A stretch of 64,000 bases of DNA, from the NCBI GenBank assembly GCA_030373505.1, contig JAUCYS010000002.1, positions 1-64,000 of the forward strand, given 5' to 3'. The notes beneath the pieces are model-generated. The model was not told the DNA's origin. It did not search any database and saw nothing but the letters and a program-made list of their open reading frames with translations. This document shows, one piece after another, positions 28,845 to 37,409 of the stretch. The DNA comes from Parasphingorhabdus sp. (GTDB lineage Bacteria > Pseudomonadota > Alphaproteobacteria > Sphingomonadales > Sphingomonadaceae). Both the position numbers and the translations under genes were made by a program. Numbering within the stretch: the first letter of the stretch is position 1; each line of letters begins with the position of its first letter.

Positions 28845-30050
28845 CTATCCAACTACCCTTCCCTGACCGCGCCCCACCACAGGGCGGGGTCCAGTCGATC
28901 GGACAGGACTGTTCTGGACGCCGCCCTTCGGCGGCGAACAGCATCGCCGCCTTCCTTTCCATCGCAGGATTCCGGTGACAAACAGGATGGTGGGGAGCAA
29001 CCCGCAGAGCGCTACCAGCAGCCGTCCCGCCAGACCGCCAGCCGAGCCTTCGTGCAGCGGATGCAGCCAGTTGTTGACCATGCTCCCGGCCTGCGCCTGC
29101 CGCGCGTCCTGGACCGCCAGAACCTTGCCGCTGGTGCTGTCGAGCCAGACATAGCTGTGCGGAAAGCGGAAGCTGGGATCGCCGGGAACCTGCATGCGCA
29201 ACCGAAAGATACCGCCTTGCGCGGGCGGGGTTTCGATCCAGGCGATACGCGCGCCCGGCAGAGCGGACCGCCCGTTGCGGACGATCTTTGCAATACTGGC
29301 CTGCCGCGCTGACGGTTGCTCGAGTGGATGAACATGCGGCATCGCGTCCACCGGCAATCCGGTAGCGGCGAGCGCGCTATCGCTTTCCTCAGGCAGGGCC
29401 AGCATGATCCCGGTCACCGTCAGGATCACGAGGAACAGCAGACCGGACAGGCCGGCAAGCTTGTGCCAGTCGCGCAGGCTCCGCTGCGGATGGGCGCGCA
29501 GTTTGAGGCGGAATGCCTTGATCCAAGAGCCCTTCGGCCACCATGCCCACAGACCGCTGAGCAGCAAAGCCAGCAATACAAAGCCCAGCCAGCCGAGCAG
29601 CGCGCCGCCGGTCTCGCCCAGCAGCAGCCGGTAGTGCAGGTCATAGAGGAAGGTCATCGCATATTCCCCCCAATAATCGCGGCGCAGCACCCGCGAACCG
29701 TCGGGCGAGAGCCAGATCATCATCGGCCGGAAATCATGGCCGGCGCGTTCGGGCGGATTATAATAGCGCGCGGGGATTGCGCCCGCTTCGCCGGTCAGCT
29801 CGAACCGCCATGGCCCCTGCTTGTCCGGATAGGTTTGGCGGACGGTCGCCAAGGCGCGGTCCCAGTCGGGCTCGGTCTGCGCGCTCGCCTCCTCCCGGAT
29901 TTGGGGATGCAATAGCGCATCCAGCTCCGGATAGAAGACGAGCACCGAACCGGTCAGGCCGAGCATCACCAGCAAGCCGCCGATGCCCAGCCCGAGCCAC
30001 AGATGCACCGTGCGCACCGCGTGGCGCAGCCGGTCGCCCCTGGCCCGCAT
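28845..30050 (-). CDS. PepSY-associated membrane protein
   Basis: 401 residues from the ATG at 30050. The PepSY-TM architecture starts with HAVRTVHLWLGLGIGGLLVM, followed by a first helix, a periplasmic PepSY region (TEPDWDRALATVRQTYPD), paired central helices around LLLGETGGALLGWLGFVLLAL, DWHKLAGLSGLLFLVILTVTG, and a last helix near WKGRRR. Conserved histidines in helices (VHLWLG, DLHYRLLLG, DWHKLAG, WLHPLHEG) suggest haem-coordinating or reductase-like activity, as proposed for members next to siderophore receptors. The ATG overlaps the stop of the TonB receptor (TGATG). The last 30 or so residues (CCSPPKGGVQNSP...) look like translated repeat DNA. Confidence 0.87.
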   Translation of the reverse strand: MRARGDRLRHAVRTVHLWLGLGIGGLLVMLGLTGSVLVFYPELDALLHPQIREEASAQTEPDWDRALATVRQTYPDKQGPWRFELTGEAGAIPARYYNPPERAGHDFRPMMIWLSPDGSRVLRRDYWGEYAMTFLYDLHYRLLLGETGGALLGWLGFVLLALLLSGLWAWWPKGSWIKAFRLKLRAHPQRSLRDWHKLAGLSGLLFLVILTVTGIMLALPEESDSALAATGLPVDAMPHVHPLEQPSARQASIAKIVRNGRSALPGARIAWIETPPAQGGIFRLRMQVPGDPSFRFPHSYVWLDSTSGKVLAVQDARQAQAGSMVNNWLHPLHEGSAGGLAGRLLVALCGLLPTILFVTGILRWKGRRRCCSPPKGGVQNSPVRSTGPRPVVGRGQGRVVG

Positions 30051-32098
30051 CAGAACCGCAGCCGGGCGCTGGCGGTGACATTGCGGCCATTGGCCGGGCT
30101 GTGCAGCGTCTGCGCGCCATCCCACCAGACATATTCATAATAGCGGTCGCCGAGATTCTTGACCGCTAGCCCCAGTTCCACCGTCTCGTTCACGCGCCAG
30201 GCGATGCTGGCATCGAAGACCGCCAGATCCCCCCATTTGCCCTCGGCATTGGCGGTGGTGAGATAGTAGGAGGATTGCCCGCGACCGGTCAGCGACACAG
30301 TCAGCGGTTCGACCGGCGCAAATTCGATGCCGCCGGACCAGATCCAGCGCGGGGTGTGGTTGAGCTCATTGCCGGCCAGCTCCGGCGTTGCCGGTGACGG
30401 CACCGAAATCAGCGCTTTCTGCCAGGACAGCGCACCCCATAGCGACAGCTTTTCGACCGGCTTGAGGCTCAGCTGAAGATCAATGCCCTTGCGGTCGGTG
30501 CCGCCGACATTTTCGAAATCGCCCAACGGATCGTTGAGCTTGCGGGCGATTTCGCCGGTGGCGCTCTGCTGCCAGTAGGCGACGCGCGCTTCCAGCGTTT
30601 CGTCCAGCCGGTATTTGGCGCCCAGTTCCCAGCCCTCGTTGATCGAGGGCGCGAGATCCACCTGCCGGGGCGGGATCAGATAGGCGCCCGAACCCAGGCC
30701 GATCTGGAAGGTCTTGCCCCAGTTGCCATAAAGCGTGACGCCATCGGCCGGGAAGACAGCCACCGACAGCTTGGGCTGGTCGATACTGCCATAATCGTTG
30801 ATCGGTGCCGTCGTGTCGTTCAGCAGATTGCTGAAATTGCCGCCGACCCAGTCGATCCGGTAAGCGGGCGTGATGCGCAGCCAGTCCGCCGGTTCGATGA
30901 TCGCCTGCAGATAGACGCCACCGACCGACAGATCGAACTGCTGCTCTCGCGTCTGGCTGGTCGGTACGCGTTCGACCGACAGCCATCGTGCGGACCGGTT
31001 GTCCTGCCATTCGATATTGCCGCCCGCCTCGAGCATGAACGGCATCCCGGAGATGGCGCTGTGCCAGTGCAAGGCCGAGGAGACGCCATAATGATCTTCC
31101 TCGGTCAGGCGCCGTTGCTGCGATGCCCCGACAGAATATTTGACATAGCGGTCATCGCGGAGCCGGTTGTAATAGGCCATGCTCGACCAGTCGAGATCAT
31201 CGGACAGGGTCGCATCGGCGGTCACTGCATATTGCTGCATCTTGCGGGTGTCGCCGTCGGATATGTTATAGGCGTTGGTCATCCGCGGATCGGCGCGGCT
31301 GTCGGCAAAGGTCAGATAGCCCGGTTCCTCGGCATCCGCGTCATAATAGCGGGCTATGGCGCCAAGTCTGACATTTTCGCCGAGCGCCAGCCCCCATTTG
31401 CCGGAGAGGCTGAACCGGTGCGTGTCGCCATGGTCGCGATAGCCATCGCCGGCGCGGTAGGCAATCTGGTAATTCTGGGTGAGAGCGCCGCGCTCCAGAC
31501 CGGCTACCAGCTGGCCTTCATATGTATTGTAGCTGCCGGCAGAGGCGCGCGCATCGACAAAGGTGCCGCCCGACCGGGTCAGGATATTGGCACTGCCGGC
31601 GATCGCATGCAGCCCATAGCGCGGATCGGAGGTGCCGCGCACCACCTCGATACTGGCGATATTGAGCGGGAATATCATGTCGATATAGGGCATGTTGCCG
31701 TCGTTGCTGTTCGAGGGAATGCCGTCGATCAGCAGCTTGACCGCGTTTATATTGCCCTCGCCATTGAACCCGCGCATCGAGAATTTGCCGTTGGTGGTGC
31801 CCTGGTTGAAGTCGGTCAGCAATATGCCGGGCATGCGGCTGATCAGTTCGTAGACATTGTCGACATCGGCATTCTGGGCAACGTCGCCGCCCAGCCGGTC
31901 GACGGAAGTCAGGACATTGTCGGTGCTGCCCGCCATGCCCCTGGCGGTCACGACAATCTCGCCGACGGAGAAACTGGTGTCGGCTTTTCTGGGAGCGTCC
32001 GCGCGTTGGGCGGGGGCCGCTTTCTCTTCAGCCGAGGCGGAAGGAGAGGTGGCGGCACATATCAGGCCTGCGGCAAGCGCAAGAAAGGAGGTCTTCAT
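30050..32098 (-). CDS. TonB-dependent outer-membrane receptor
   Basis: 682 residues from the ATG at 32098, opening a signal peptide (MKTSFLALAAGLICAATSPSASA). The plug domain has VGEIVVTARGMAG, YELISRMPGILLTDF, FSMRGFNGEGN and SIEVVRGTSDPRYG. The barrel ends with NLGDRYYEYVWWDG and the terminal ASARLRF. The next gene, overlapping, encodes a PepSY membrane protein, and a DUF2946 gene lies upstream. This combination suggests import of a metal or metal chelate (iron or copper), but the substrate is an inference. No clear Fur box was seen upstream. Confidence 0.94.
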   Translation of the reverse strand: MKTSFLALAAGLICAATSPSASAEEKAAPAQRADAPRKADTSFSVGEIVVTARGMAGSTDNVLTSVDRLGGDVAQNADVDNVYELISRMPGILLTDFNQGTTNGKFSMRGFNGEGNINAVKLLIDGIPSNSNDGNMPYIDMIFPLNIASIEVVRGTSDPRYGLHAIAGSANILTRSGGTFVDARASAGSYNTYEGQLVAGLERGALTQNYQIAYRAGDGYRDHGDTHRFSLSGKWGLALGENVRLGAIARYYDADAEEPGYLTFADSRADPRMTNAYNISDGDTRKMQQYAVTADATLSDDLDWSSMAYYNRLRDDRYVKYSVGASQQRRLTEEDHYGVSSALHWHSAISGMPFMLEAGGNIEWQDNRSARWLSVERVPTSQTREQQFDLSVGGVYLQAIIEPADWLRITPAYRIDWVGGNFSNLLNDTTAPINDYGSIDQPKLSVAVFPADGVTLYGNWGKTFQIGLGSGAYLIPPRQVDLAPSINEGWELGAKYRLDETLEARVAYWQQSATGEIARKLNDPLGDFENVGGTDRKGIDLQLSLKPVEKLSLWGALSWQKALISVPSPATPELAGNELNHTPRWIWSGGIEFAPVEPLTVSLTGRGQSSYYLTTANAEGKWGDLAVFDASIAWRVNETVELGLAVKNLGDRYYEYVWWDGAQTLHSPANGRNVTASARLRF

Positions 32099-32239
32099 AT
32101 TGGTGTTCCGATTCTGATGATAGAAATATGCTGTGCGAAGGGGACGCAGCAGAATCGGGATGGATTGCGGATAGACGGCGTTGCAGGTCTTGCCGACCCG
32201 ACACCCTTTCACCCGACAGATTGTGACCGGACAGCTGCG

Positions 32240-32641
32240 TCAGGCAGCCAGTGGCGGGCCTCTGGATGGCGGACGCAAACGGGGCGTATCGCGCCCGTCG
32301 ACAGACGTTTGCGGAGCAAATCCGAGCGCCATAACAAAGGCGATGGCCGAGGCCAGCAGTGCCAGATCGGCGGCGCCGATCACGCCCATCGTCAGCGCCG
32401 TGAAGGGACATTTGCTCTTGGCCGGGTCATGTTCCGCGCCGGCCTTGTCCTTCATCGGGATCGATATCTGCTGCGTGAGCTGTTCGCCGGTGGAATCCGC
32501 GCAAATGACCACGGTCAGCACCATATTCTCGCTCGACACCATATAGCCTGCCGGAACCAGCAGCTTGAACAGCAGCGTAAAAGCGAGCAGCAAGGCTGCC
32601 AGCGTCCCGTTGCTGCGGATCATGGTGCGGATCGAGTCCAT
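32240..32641 (-). CDS. DUF2946-like small membrane protein
   Basis: 133 residues. A first hydrophobic helix (NGTLAALLLAFTLLFKLLVPAGYMV) is followed by a periplasmic part with CADSTGEQ and KSKCPFTAL, then a second hydrophobic stretch (AADLALLASAIAFVMALG) and a Pro/Arg-rich tail. The two cysteines and the CPF motif are typical of DUF2946 proteins, which are often found near metal-related genes. It heads the likely operon with the TonB receptor and PepSY gene, separated from the receptor by 141 bp in which I see no clear element. The function is unknown. Confidence 0.75.
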   Translation of the reverse strand: MDSIRTMIRSNGTLAALLLAFTLLFKLLVPAGYMVSSENMVLTVVICADSTGEQLTQQISIPMKDKAGAEHDPAKSKCPFTALTMGVIGAADLALLASAIAFVMALGFAPQTSVDGRDTPRLRPPSRGPPLAA

Positions 32642-32884
32642 GGGCGCCTGTTAATTGCTGCGGCCCGACTTGTCATCAGCGAAAAAACAGCGGTTTCGGA
32701 CGAATGATGATAGGGAAAAAATGACAAAAATTAACCATTTCTATTAATGTCGTGTTTCATAGCGAGACAAACAGCGCCAGCGGTCCGTCGTGAAACGTCG
32801 CTAGCCAACTGGACTTAATCGCGATTATCCGGCATTTCGGGCAATCGTTTCGCGCAACCGCCGGGAAAGGAATGAACTGAGCCA

Positions 32885-33664
32885 ATGGAAATCGGAAGCA
32901 AGATATTGACCGGTGTAGCGGCGACTGTCGTTCTGGCACTGGTCGGTCATGTCGCGACGGGGGATGCCTTCATTACCGGTCTGGAACAGAAGGCACAGAC
33001 CGAGCTGGCGGCCCGCGGACTGGATGCCGCCACCGTCCGCCTGGGCCACGACCCGCTGTCGCGGGAAGCCGTTATACAGGGTGAACTGCCAGAGGGGTCC
33101 AGGCAGCAAGCGCTGGATGTAGTCATGGCTATTCCCGGCATCTCCAGCGCCAGCTGGAAAGGCCAGCAACCTGTCGCAACCGCCGAAACGGAAGCCGTTG
33201 CAGGCGCGGATGCGGGATCGTCGCCCGCCCTGCCCGCTGCCGACCGCGACAAAATCGCCAGCTGCCAGGCCGAGGTCAACAAGATCGCCGAGACCAGAAA
33301 AATCAGCTTCCGCTCCGGCAGCGCCTATGTGTCGCTGGAATCCCGGCAAATTCTCGACGCACTGGCGAAGGCGCTGAAGGCCTGTGATGGCCTGTCGATC
33401 GCGGTGGAAGGCCATACCGACGACAATGGCGACAAGGACGTCAACCGGGTGATGTCGCAGGAGCGGGCGGACCGGATCAAGGCCGGACTGGTCGAGCGGG
33501 GCATTCCGGAACGGCTGATCACGGCAACCGGCTATGGCTCGACCCGGCCCCGCGCCAAGGGTTCAGATGCAGCGGCCGACGCCCAGAACCGGCGGATTGA
33601 ATTCCGGATCGGTGCGGCAAGCGGTGCGTCGCAAAATGATGCCGAAGCGCAACAGGGGAAATGA
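32885..33664 (+). CDS. OmpA-family protein with BON-like N-terminal region
   Basis: 259 residues. An N-terminal signal anchor (MEIGSKILTGVAATVVLALVGH) is followed by a BON-like segment (FITGLEQKAQTELAARGLD...VIQGELP), an Ala-rich linker, and a C-terminal OmpA domain (residues 135-250) with VEGHTDDNGDKDVNRVMSQ and ERLITATGYGSTRPRA, which binds peptidoglycan. It tethers the envelope to the cell wall. It is followed immediately by a 33-codon membrane ORF and a helix-hairpin-helix membrane protein, all in the same direction. Confidence 0.9.
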   Translation: MEIGSKILTGVAATVVLALVGHVATGDAFITGLEQKAQTELAARGLDAATVRLGHDPLSREAVIQGELPEGSRQQALDVVMAIPGISSASWKGQQPVATAETEAVAGADAGSSPALPAADRDKIASCQAEVNKIAETRKISFRSGSAYVSLESRQILDALAKALKACDGLSIAVEGHTDDNGDKDVNRVMSQERADRIKAGLVERGIPERLITATGYGSTRPRAKGSDAAADAQNRRIEFRIGAASGASQNDAEAQQGK

Positions 33665-33667
33665 TCG

Positions 33668-33769
33668 ATGCCACTTTTACTTGAAAATCTGTTGCTCCTG
33701 CTGATTACTTTTGCAATTGGCCTCGCCATTGGCTGGTTTTTCTGGGGCCGGACCAAGGACAATTTTTAG
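33668..33769 (+). CDS. 33-residue single-pass membrane peptide
   Basis: Too short for the ORF track. ATG at 33668, three bases after the OmpA-type stop; the product starts MPLLLENLLLLLITFAIGLA, continues IGWFFWG and ends RTKDNF. One hydrophobic helix with a small GLAIGWFFWG stretch and a basic end. The position between two co-directional envelope genes with almost no gap supports translation. The next gene also begins with a membrane helix of similar style (LIGIVTAFAVWAATGR). The function is unknown. Confidence 0.6.
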   Translation: MPLLLENLLLLLITFAIGLAIGWFFWGRTKDNF

Positions 33770-33813
33770 CCGGAAACGGCGAAAAACAGGATTCAGAACG
33801 GGATTTTGAGACA

Positions 33814-34401
33814 ATGATTACGCTGATTTCGGCCAATTGGCTGCTCTATCTGATTGCATTGCTTATCGGTATCGTCACGGCCTTTGCGGTCTGGGCGGCA
33901 ACCGGCCGGGAAGCGTCCAACGTCGACACATTTACCGGCGATGACGGCCTGCTCGAGAAGGCCGGAGAACCGGTCCGTCCGGCGGAGCCGTCTCCCGAAC
34001 CGAGCGCGCCCGCAGCAGAAAAGCCGGCACCCCCGCCACCCGCGCCAAAAGCCATCGCCACACCCGCCGTCTCTGCGCCCAAGGCTGCAATCAAGCCTGC
34101 GGCACCGGCAGAAGCAGCGCCAGCGCCTGCGGGCAAGCCGAATATTCCTCCTGCCGTCGGCGAGCCCGACAATCTGCGCCTGATCAAGGGCGTGGGACCG
34201 AAGCTGAACACGCTGCTGAACAATCTGGGCGTCACGCGCTTTGACCAGATTGCCGAATGGAAAGAAGCGGAAATCACCGAGGTCGACCAGTATCTGGAAG
34301 GGTTCAGCGGACGGATCACCCGCGATGCGTGGATCGATCAGGCGAAGTTTCTGGCCAAGGACGATATCGCTGGATTCGAAAAGAAATACGGCAAGCTCTA
34401 G
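33814..34401 (+). CDS. Membrane-anchored helix-hairpin-helix protein
   Basis: 195 residues: an N-terminal membrane helix (WLLYLIALLIGIVTAFAVWAA), an Ala/Pro/Glu-rich linker (about 50-115), and a C-terminal domain starting PDNLRLIKGVGPKLNTLLNNLGV with a helix-hairpin-helix of the type found at the end of some NADH dehydrogenase-related and L21-like proteins. FDQIAEWKEAEITEVDQYL and ITRDAWIDQAKFLA follow. The domain often binds DNA or protein, but no target is known here. The linker composition suggests the domain reaches away from the membrane. Third gene of the OmpA operon. Confidence 0.8.
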   Translation: MITLISANWLLYLIALLIGIVTAFAVWAATGREASNVDTFTGDDGLLEKAGEPVRPAEPSPEPSAPAAEKPAPPPPAPKAIATPAVSAPKAAIKPAAPAEAAPAPAGKPNIPPAVGEPDNLRLIKGVGPKLNTLLNNLGVTRFDQIAEWKEAEITEVDQYLEGFSGRITRDAWIDQAKFLAKDDIAGFEKKYGKL

Positions 34402-34410
34402 CGCCTGGCG

Positions 34411-35727
34411 TCAGTCCACATCGGGATTGCTGGCGCGGACGATCAGCTTGTCAATCTTGCGGCCGTCCATGTCGACAATCTCGAAGATCCAGTCCTGGTC
34501 TTCAAAGCTCTCGCCCTCCTCGGGCAGATGGCGCAGCTGCGCCAGCGCGTGGCCGGCAACCGTGGCATAGTCCCGGTCTTCTGACAGCCGGAGACTAAGC
34601 TTTTCGGCCAACGCATCGATTGCCATGGCACCGGAGACCAGAAAGCTGCCGTCGGCCCGCTCAATCAAGCTGCGCTGGGTCTTTTCATCCTGGTCGGAGA
34701 CAAATTCGCCAGCGATCGAGCTGAGCAGGTCATTGGGGGTCACGATGCCCTCGAAATGACCATATTCGTCGTGCACCAGGATCATCGGCACTTCGGTTTC
34801 GCGCAATATTTCCAGCACATCGAGTGCGTCGAGCTGGTCCGGCACCTTTTCCAGCGGACGCATCAGCTTGCGCAGGTCCAGTTCCTCGCCGCCCAGTTGC
34901 GCGGCGACGATATCGCGCGCCTGGACCACGCCGCGAATTTCGTCGACAGAATGTTCGGCGACGGGAAAACGGCTGTGCTGGGATTCCATCAGCAGCTTGT
35001 GAATATCCTCGCGCTGCGCATCGATGTCGAGCCAGTCGATCTCGGTCCGGGGCGTCATCACCTCGCGGATCGGCCGGTCCGCGAGGCGCACGACTCCGGC
35101 CATCACGGCGCGTTCATGTTCCTCGATCACGCCGGAGCGCGTCGCATCGGCGAACACCATCTGCAATTCTTCCGCGGTCACATGATTGATCTGCTCGCGC
35201 TTGATCCGCAATAGCCGGAAGATAAGGGCACTGCTATTGTCCAGCAGCCAGACCAAGGGCGCCGAGATACGGGCCAGCAATTCCATTGGCTGGGCCATGG
35301 CCAGCGCTATTCGTTCCGCAGAGCGCAAGGCGATCTGCTTGGGTACCAGTTCGCCAATCACCAGAGATGCGTAGGTGGTCAGGCCAATTACCACCGAAAA
35401 TCCGACCGTGCCGGACAGTTCGCGTCCCATCCCCAGCGCCTGCAAACGCTCCGCGACCGGGCCGCCAAGACTCGCTCCAGAAAAGGCACCGGCGACGATA
35501 CCGATCAGGGTGATGCCGATCTGGACGGTGGACAGGAATTTGCCCGGATCGCCGGCCAGGCGAAGCGCGGCTTTCGCTCGCCGGCTGCCCTGATCGGCCA
35601 GACTGTGCAGCTGCGCCTTGCGGGCGGACACGATGGCGAGTTCTGACATGGCAAATACGCCATTGATCAGCACCAGCAATATTATGATCGCGACATCAAA
35701 CCAGGGAAAGGGTGTCATATTGTCCAT
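34411..35727 (-). CDS. CNNM/CorC-type CBS-domain membrane protein (hemolysin family)
   Basis: 438 residues. The N-terminal DUF21 membrane domain (IILLVLINGVFAMSELAIVSARKAQL, about 1-190) is followed by two CBS domains (IREVMTPRTEIDWLD and YGHFEGIVTPNDLLSSI) and a C-terminal CorC_HlyC domain (DGSFLVSGAMAIDALAEKL). Relatives are linked to Mg2+/Co2+ transport or resistance, and the 'hemolysin' label is historical. The ATG at 35727 lacks a strong ribosome-binding site; the ATG at 35718 is an alternative. Confidence 0.92.
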   Translation of the reverse strand: MDNMTPFPWFDVAIIILLVLINGVFAMSELAIVSARKAQLHSLADQGSRRAKAALRLAGDPGKFLSTVQIGITLIGIVAGAFSGASLGGPVAERLQALGMGRELSGTVGFSVVIGLTTYASLVIGELVPKQIALRSAERIALAMAQPMELLARISAPLVWLLDNSSALIFRLLRIKREQINHVTAEELQMVFADATRSGVIEEHERAVMAGVVRLADRPIREVMTPRTEIDWLDIDAQREDIHKLLMESQHSRFPVAEHSVDEIRGVVQARDIVAAQLGGEELDLRKLMRPLEKVPDQLDALDVLEILRETEVPMILVHDEYGHFEGIVTPNDLLSSIAGEFVSDQDEKTQRSLIERADGSFLVSGAMAIDALAEKLSLRLSEDRDYATVAGHALAQLRHLPEEGESFEDQDWIFEIVDMDGRKIDKLIVRASNPDVD

Positions 35728-35884
35728 TGAAAGGGCGAAATGCCATTCGCCCCTTTAGCAGCAAGTTTTACAAAATCTCAAGTTTGCTGTCAGTCACCGT
35801 TCATTTAACTTGCGATAGGCGGAACCTTCGAGGCGACAGGACGTTATCCTGAGTCAACGAGAATACAAAAAAAGGGAAATCAAA

Positions 35885-36565
35885 ATGCGGATGAACAAAA
35901 TAATGGTTGCAGCGGCTTCGCTGAGCGCGCTGGCGCTTACCAGCGGCTGCGTTACCGATCCGGAAACCGGAAACCGGACCATTTCGAAGGCCGCTATCGG
36001 CGGTCTCGGCGGCGTGGTCGGCGGCTATCTGCTTGGCGACGTGCTCGGCGGACGCAACGACCGTACCGCGAAGATCGTCGGCGCCGGCCTTGGTGGCCTC
36101 GCCGGTGCAGGTATCGGCTATTATATGGACGAACAGGAAAAGAAGCTGCGCCAGCAAACCGCCGGAACCGGAATTGATGTCACCCGCGAAGGCGACAATC
36201 TGATCCTGAACATGCCATCGAACGTGACATTCCCGGTCGACAGCAGCGCGATTCAGCCGTCTTTCCAGACCACGCTGAGCAATGTTGCCAATACGCTTGC
36301 GCAATATGAGAAGAGCTATGTCGACGTGCTCGGCCATACCGACAGCACCGGCAGCGATGCCTATAACCAGGCGCTGTCCGAGCGGCGCGCCGAAGCGGTT
36401 GCCAATTTCCTGGCCAACAGCGGCGTCCAGCGCGCCCGTCTCGCAACCAAGGGCTATGGTGAAAGCCAGCCGATCGCGAGCAACGCCACCGAGGAAGGCC
36501 GCGCGGCCAACCGCCGGGTGGAAATCAAGATCGTCCCGATCACCGAAGACGATTTGAACAACTAA
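35885..36565 (+). CDS. YiaD-like OmpA-family lipoprotein
   Basis: 226 residues. The lipoprotein signal has the lipobox LTSGC at residues 17-21. A glycine-zipper segment follows (AAIGGLGGVVGGYLLGDVLGG and GLGGLAGAGIGYYMDEQ), then a C-terminal OmpA domain with DVLGHTDSTGSDAYNQ and RLATKGYGESQPIASN. This is the layout of the YiaD family, an outer-membrane lipoprotein that grips peptidoglycan. GGGAAATCAAA precedes the ATG. It is followed by a near-perfect palindrome at 36594-36629. Confidence 0.93.
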   Translation: MRMNKIMVAAASLSALALTSGCVTDPETGNRTISKAAIGGLGGVVGGYLLGDVLGGRNDRTAKIVGAGLGGLAGAGIGYYMDEQEKKLRQQTAGTGIDVTREGDNLILNMPSNVTFPVDSSAIQPSFQTTLSNVANTLAQYEKSYVDVLGHTDSTGSDAYNQALSERRAEAVANFLANSGVQRARLATKGYGESQPIASNATEEGRAANRRVEIKIVPITEDDLNN

Positions 36566-36593
36566 TTTAGCGCTTGCGCTGATCTGGTCATAA

Positions 36594-36629
36594 CGGGCAT
36601 CCCCTGCAAAAATTTGCAGAGGATGCCCG
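36594..36629. promoter_or_regulatory. 36-bp near-perfect palindrome directly before the SDR start
   Basis: CGGGCATCCCCTGCAAA and TTTGCAGAGGATGCCCG are complementary at 16 of 17 positions, with two bases between them. The right arm contains the AGAGGA that would serve as ribosome-binding site for the SDR ATG at 36633. As RNA it would form a long hairpin hiding that site; it may also end the upstream OmpA-type transcript, though there is no T-tract. As DNA it could be a repressor site. Confidence 0.6.
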
Positions 36630-36632
36630 GAT

Positions 36633-37400
36633 ATGACCACCCCCAATTTTTCCATCGACCTGACAGGACGCACCGCCATAGTGACGGGCGCGTCGGCTGG
36701 CATTGGACGGCGCTTTGCCAAGGTGCTGGCCGCCTGCGGTGCGAAGGTCGCCTGTACCGCACGCCGCAAGGACAGACTCGACGATCTGGTCGCCGAGATC
36801 AGGGTAGATGGCGGTACGGCGCAGGCCTTTGCGCTGGATGTACGCGACGCGGCGCAGCTGCAGGCGATCATTCCGGCCGTAACCGAGGCCCTGGGCCAGC
36901 CCGATATATTGGTGAACAACGCCGGAATCGTCGATGCGGAACATGCCACCCGGATGTCGATCGAGCTGATCGACGATGTTCTGGACACCAATTTGCGCAG
37001 CGTGTTCATCCTCTCGAACGAGTTTGCCCGCCCGCTGATCGCCCAGAAAACGCCCGGACGGATCGTCAATGTCGCGTCTATCGCAGCGATGAGCTATAGT
37101 GGCGGCGGCGCCGCTCTCTATTCGACGACCAAGGCCGGCGTGGTTCGAATAACCGAAACACTGGCGGTCGAATGGTCAAAATTTCATATCAATGTGAATG
37201 GCATCGCACCCGGCCTTTTCGCCACCGACATGGCCGATGGCATGATCGAGCGTGCCGGCGACTTTTCCGTCCATTTCCCGCGCAAGCGAGTGGCGCAACC
37301 GGAACAGATGGACAGCACCCTGCTCTATCTGGTGTCGCCGTCGTCGGATGCGGTCACCGGTACCGTGATCAAGATCGACGATGGCCAGGGGTCGCGCTAG
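36633..37400 (+). CDS. SDR-family oxidoreductase
   Basis: 255 residues. Classical SDR: TGASAGIGRR cofactor loop, VNNAGIVDAEHATRMS, catalytic Ser in NVASI, YSTTKAGVV with the Tyr-x3-Lys pair, and NGIAPGLFATDM. It ends VTGTVIKIDDGQG, as in 3-oxoacyl-ACP reductase-like members. The likely role is reduction or oxidation of an alcohol/ketone with NAD(P). The ribosome-binding site is buried in a 36-bp palindrome, so translation may be regulated. It converges on the UbiH-type gene. Confidence 0.92.
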   Translation: MTTPNFSIDLTGRTAIVTGASAGIGRRFAKVLAACGAKVACTARRKDRLDDLVAEIRVDGGTAQAFALDVRDAAQLQAIIPAVTEALGQPDILVNNAGIVDAEHATRMSIELIDDVLDTNLRSVFILSNEFARPLIAQKTPGRIVNVASIAAMSYSGGGAALYSTTKAGVVRITETLAVEWSKFHINVNGIAPGLFATDMADGMIERAGDFSVHFPRKRVAQPEQMDSTLLYLVSPSSDAVTGTVIKIDDGQGSR

Positions 37401-37409
37401 GGCGCGGCT

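Noticed and set aside
32099-32239. Possible riboswitch between DUF2946 and the TonB receptor
   Set aside because: No cobalamin, TPP or other conserved core motif could be found in the 141 bp.
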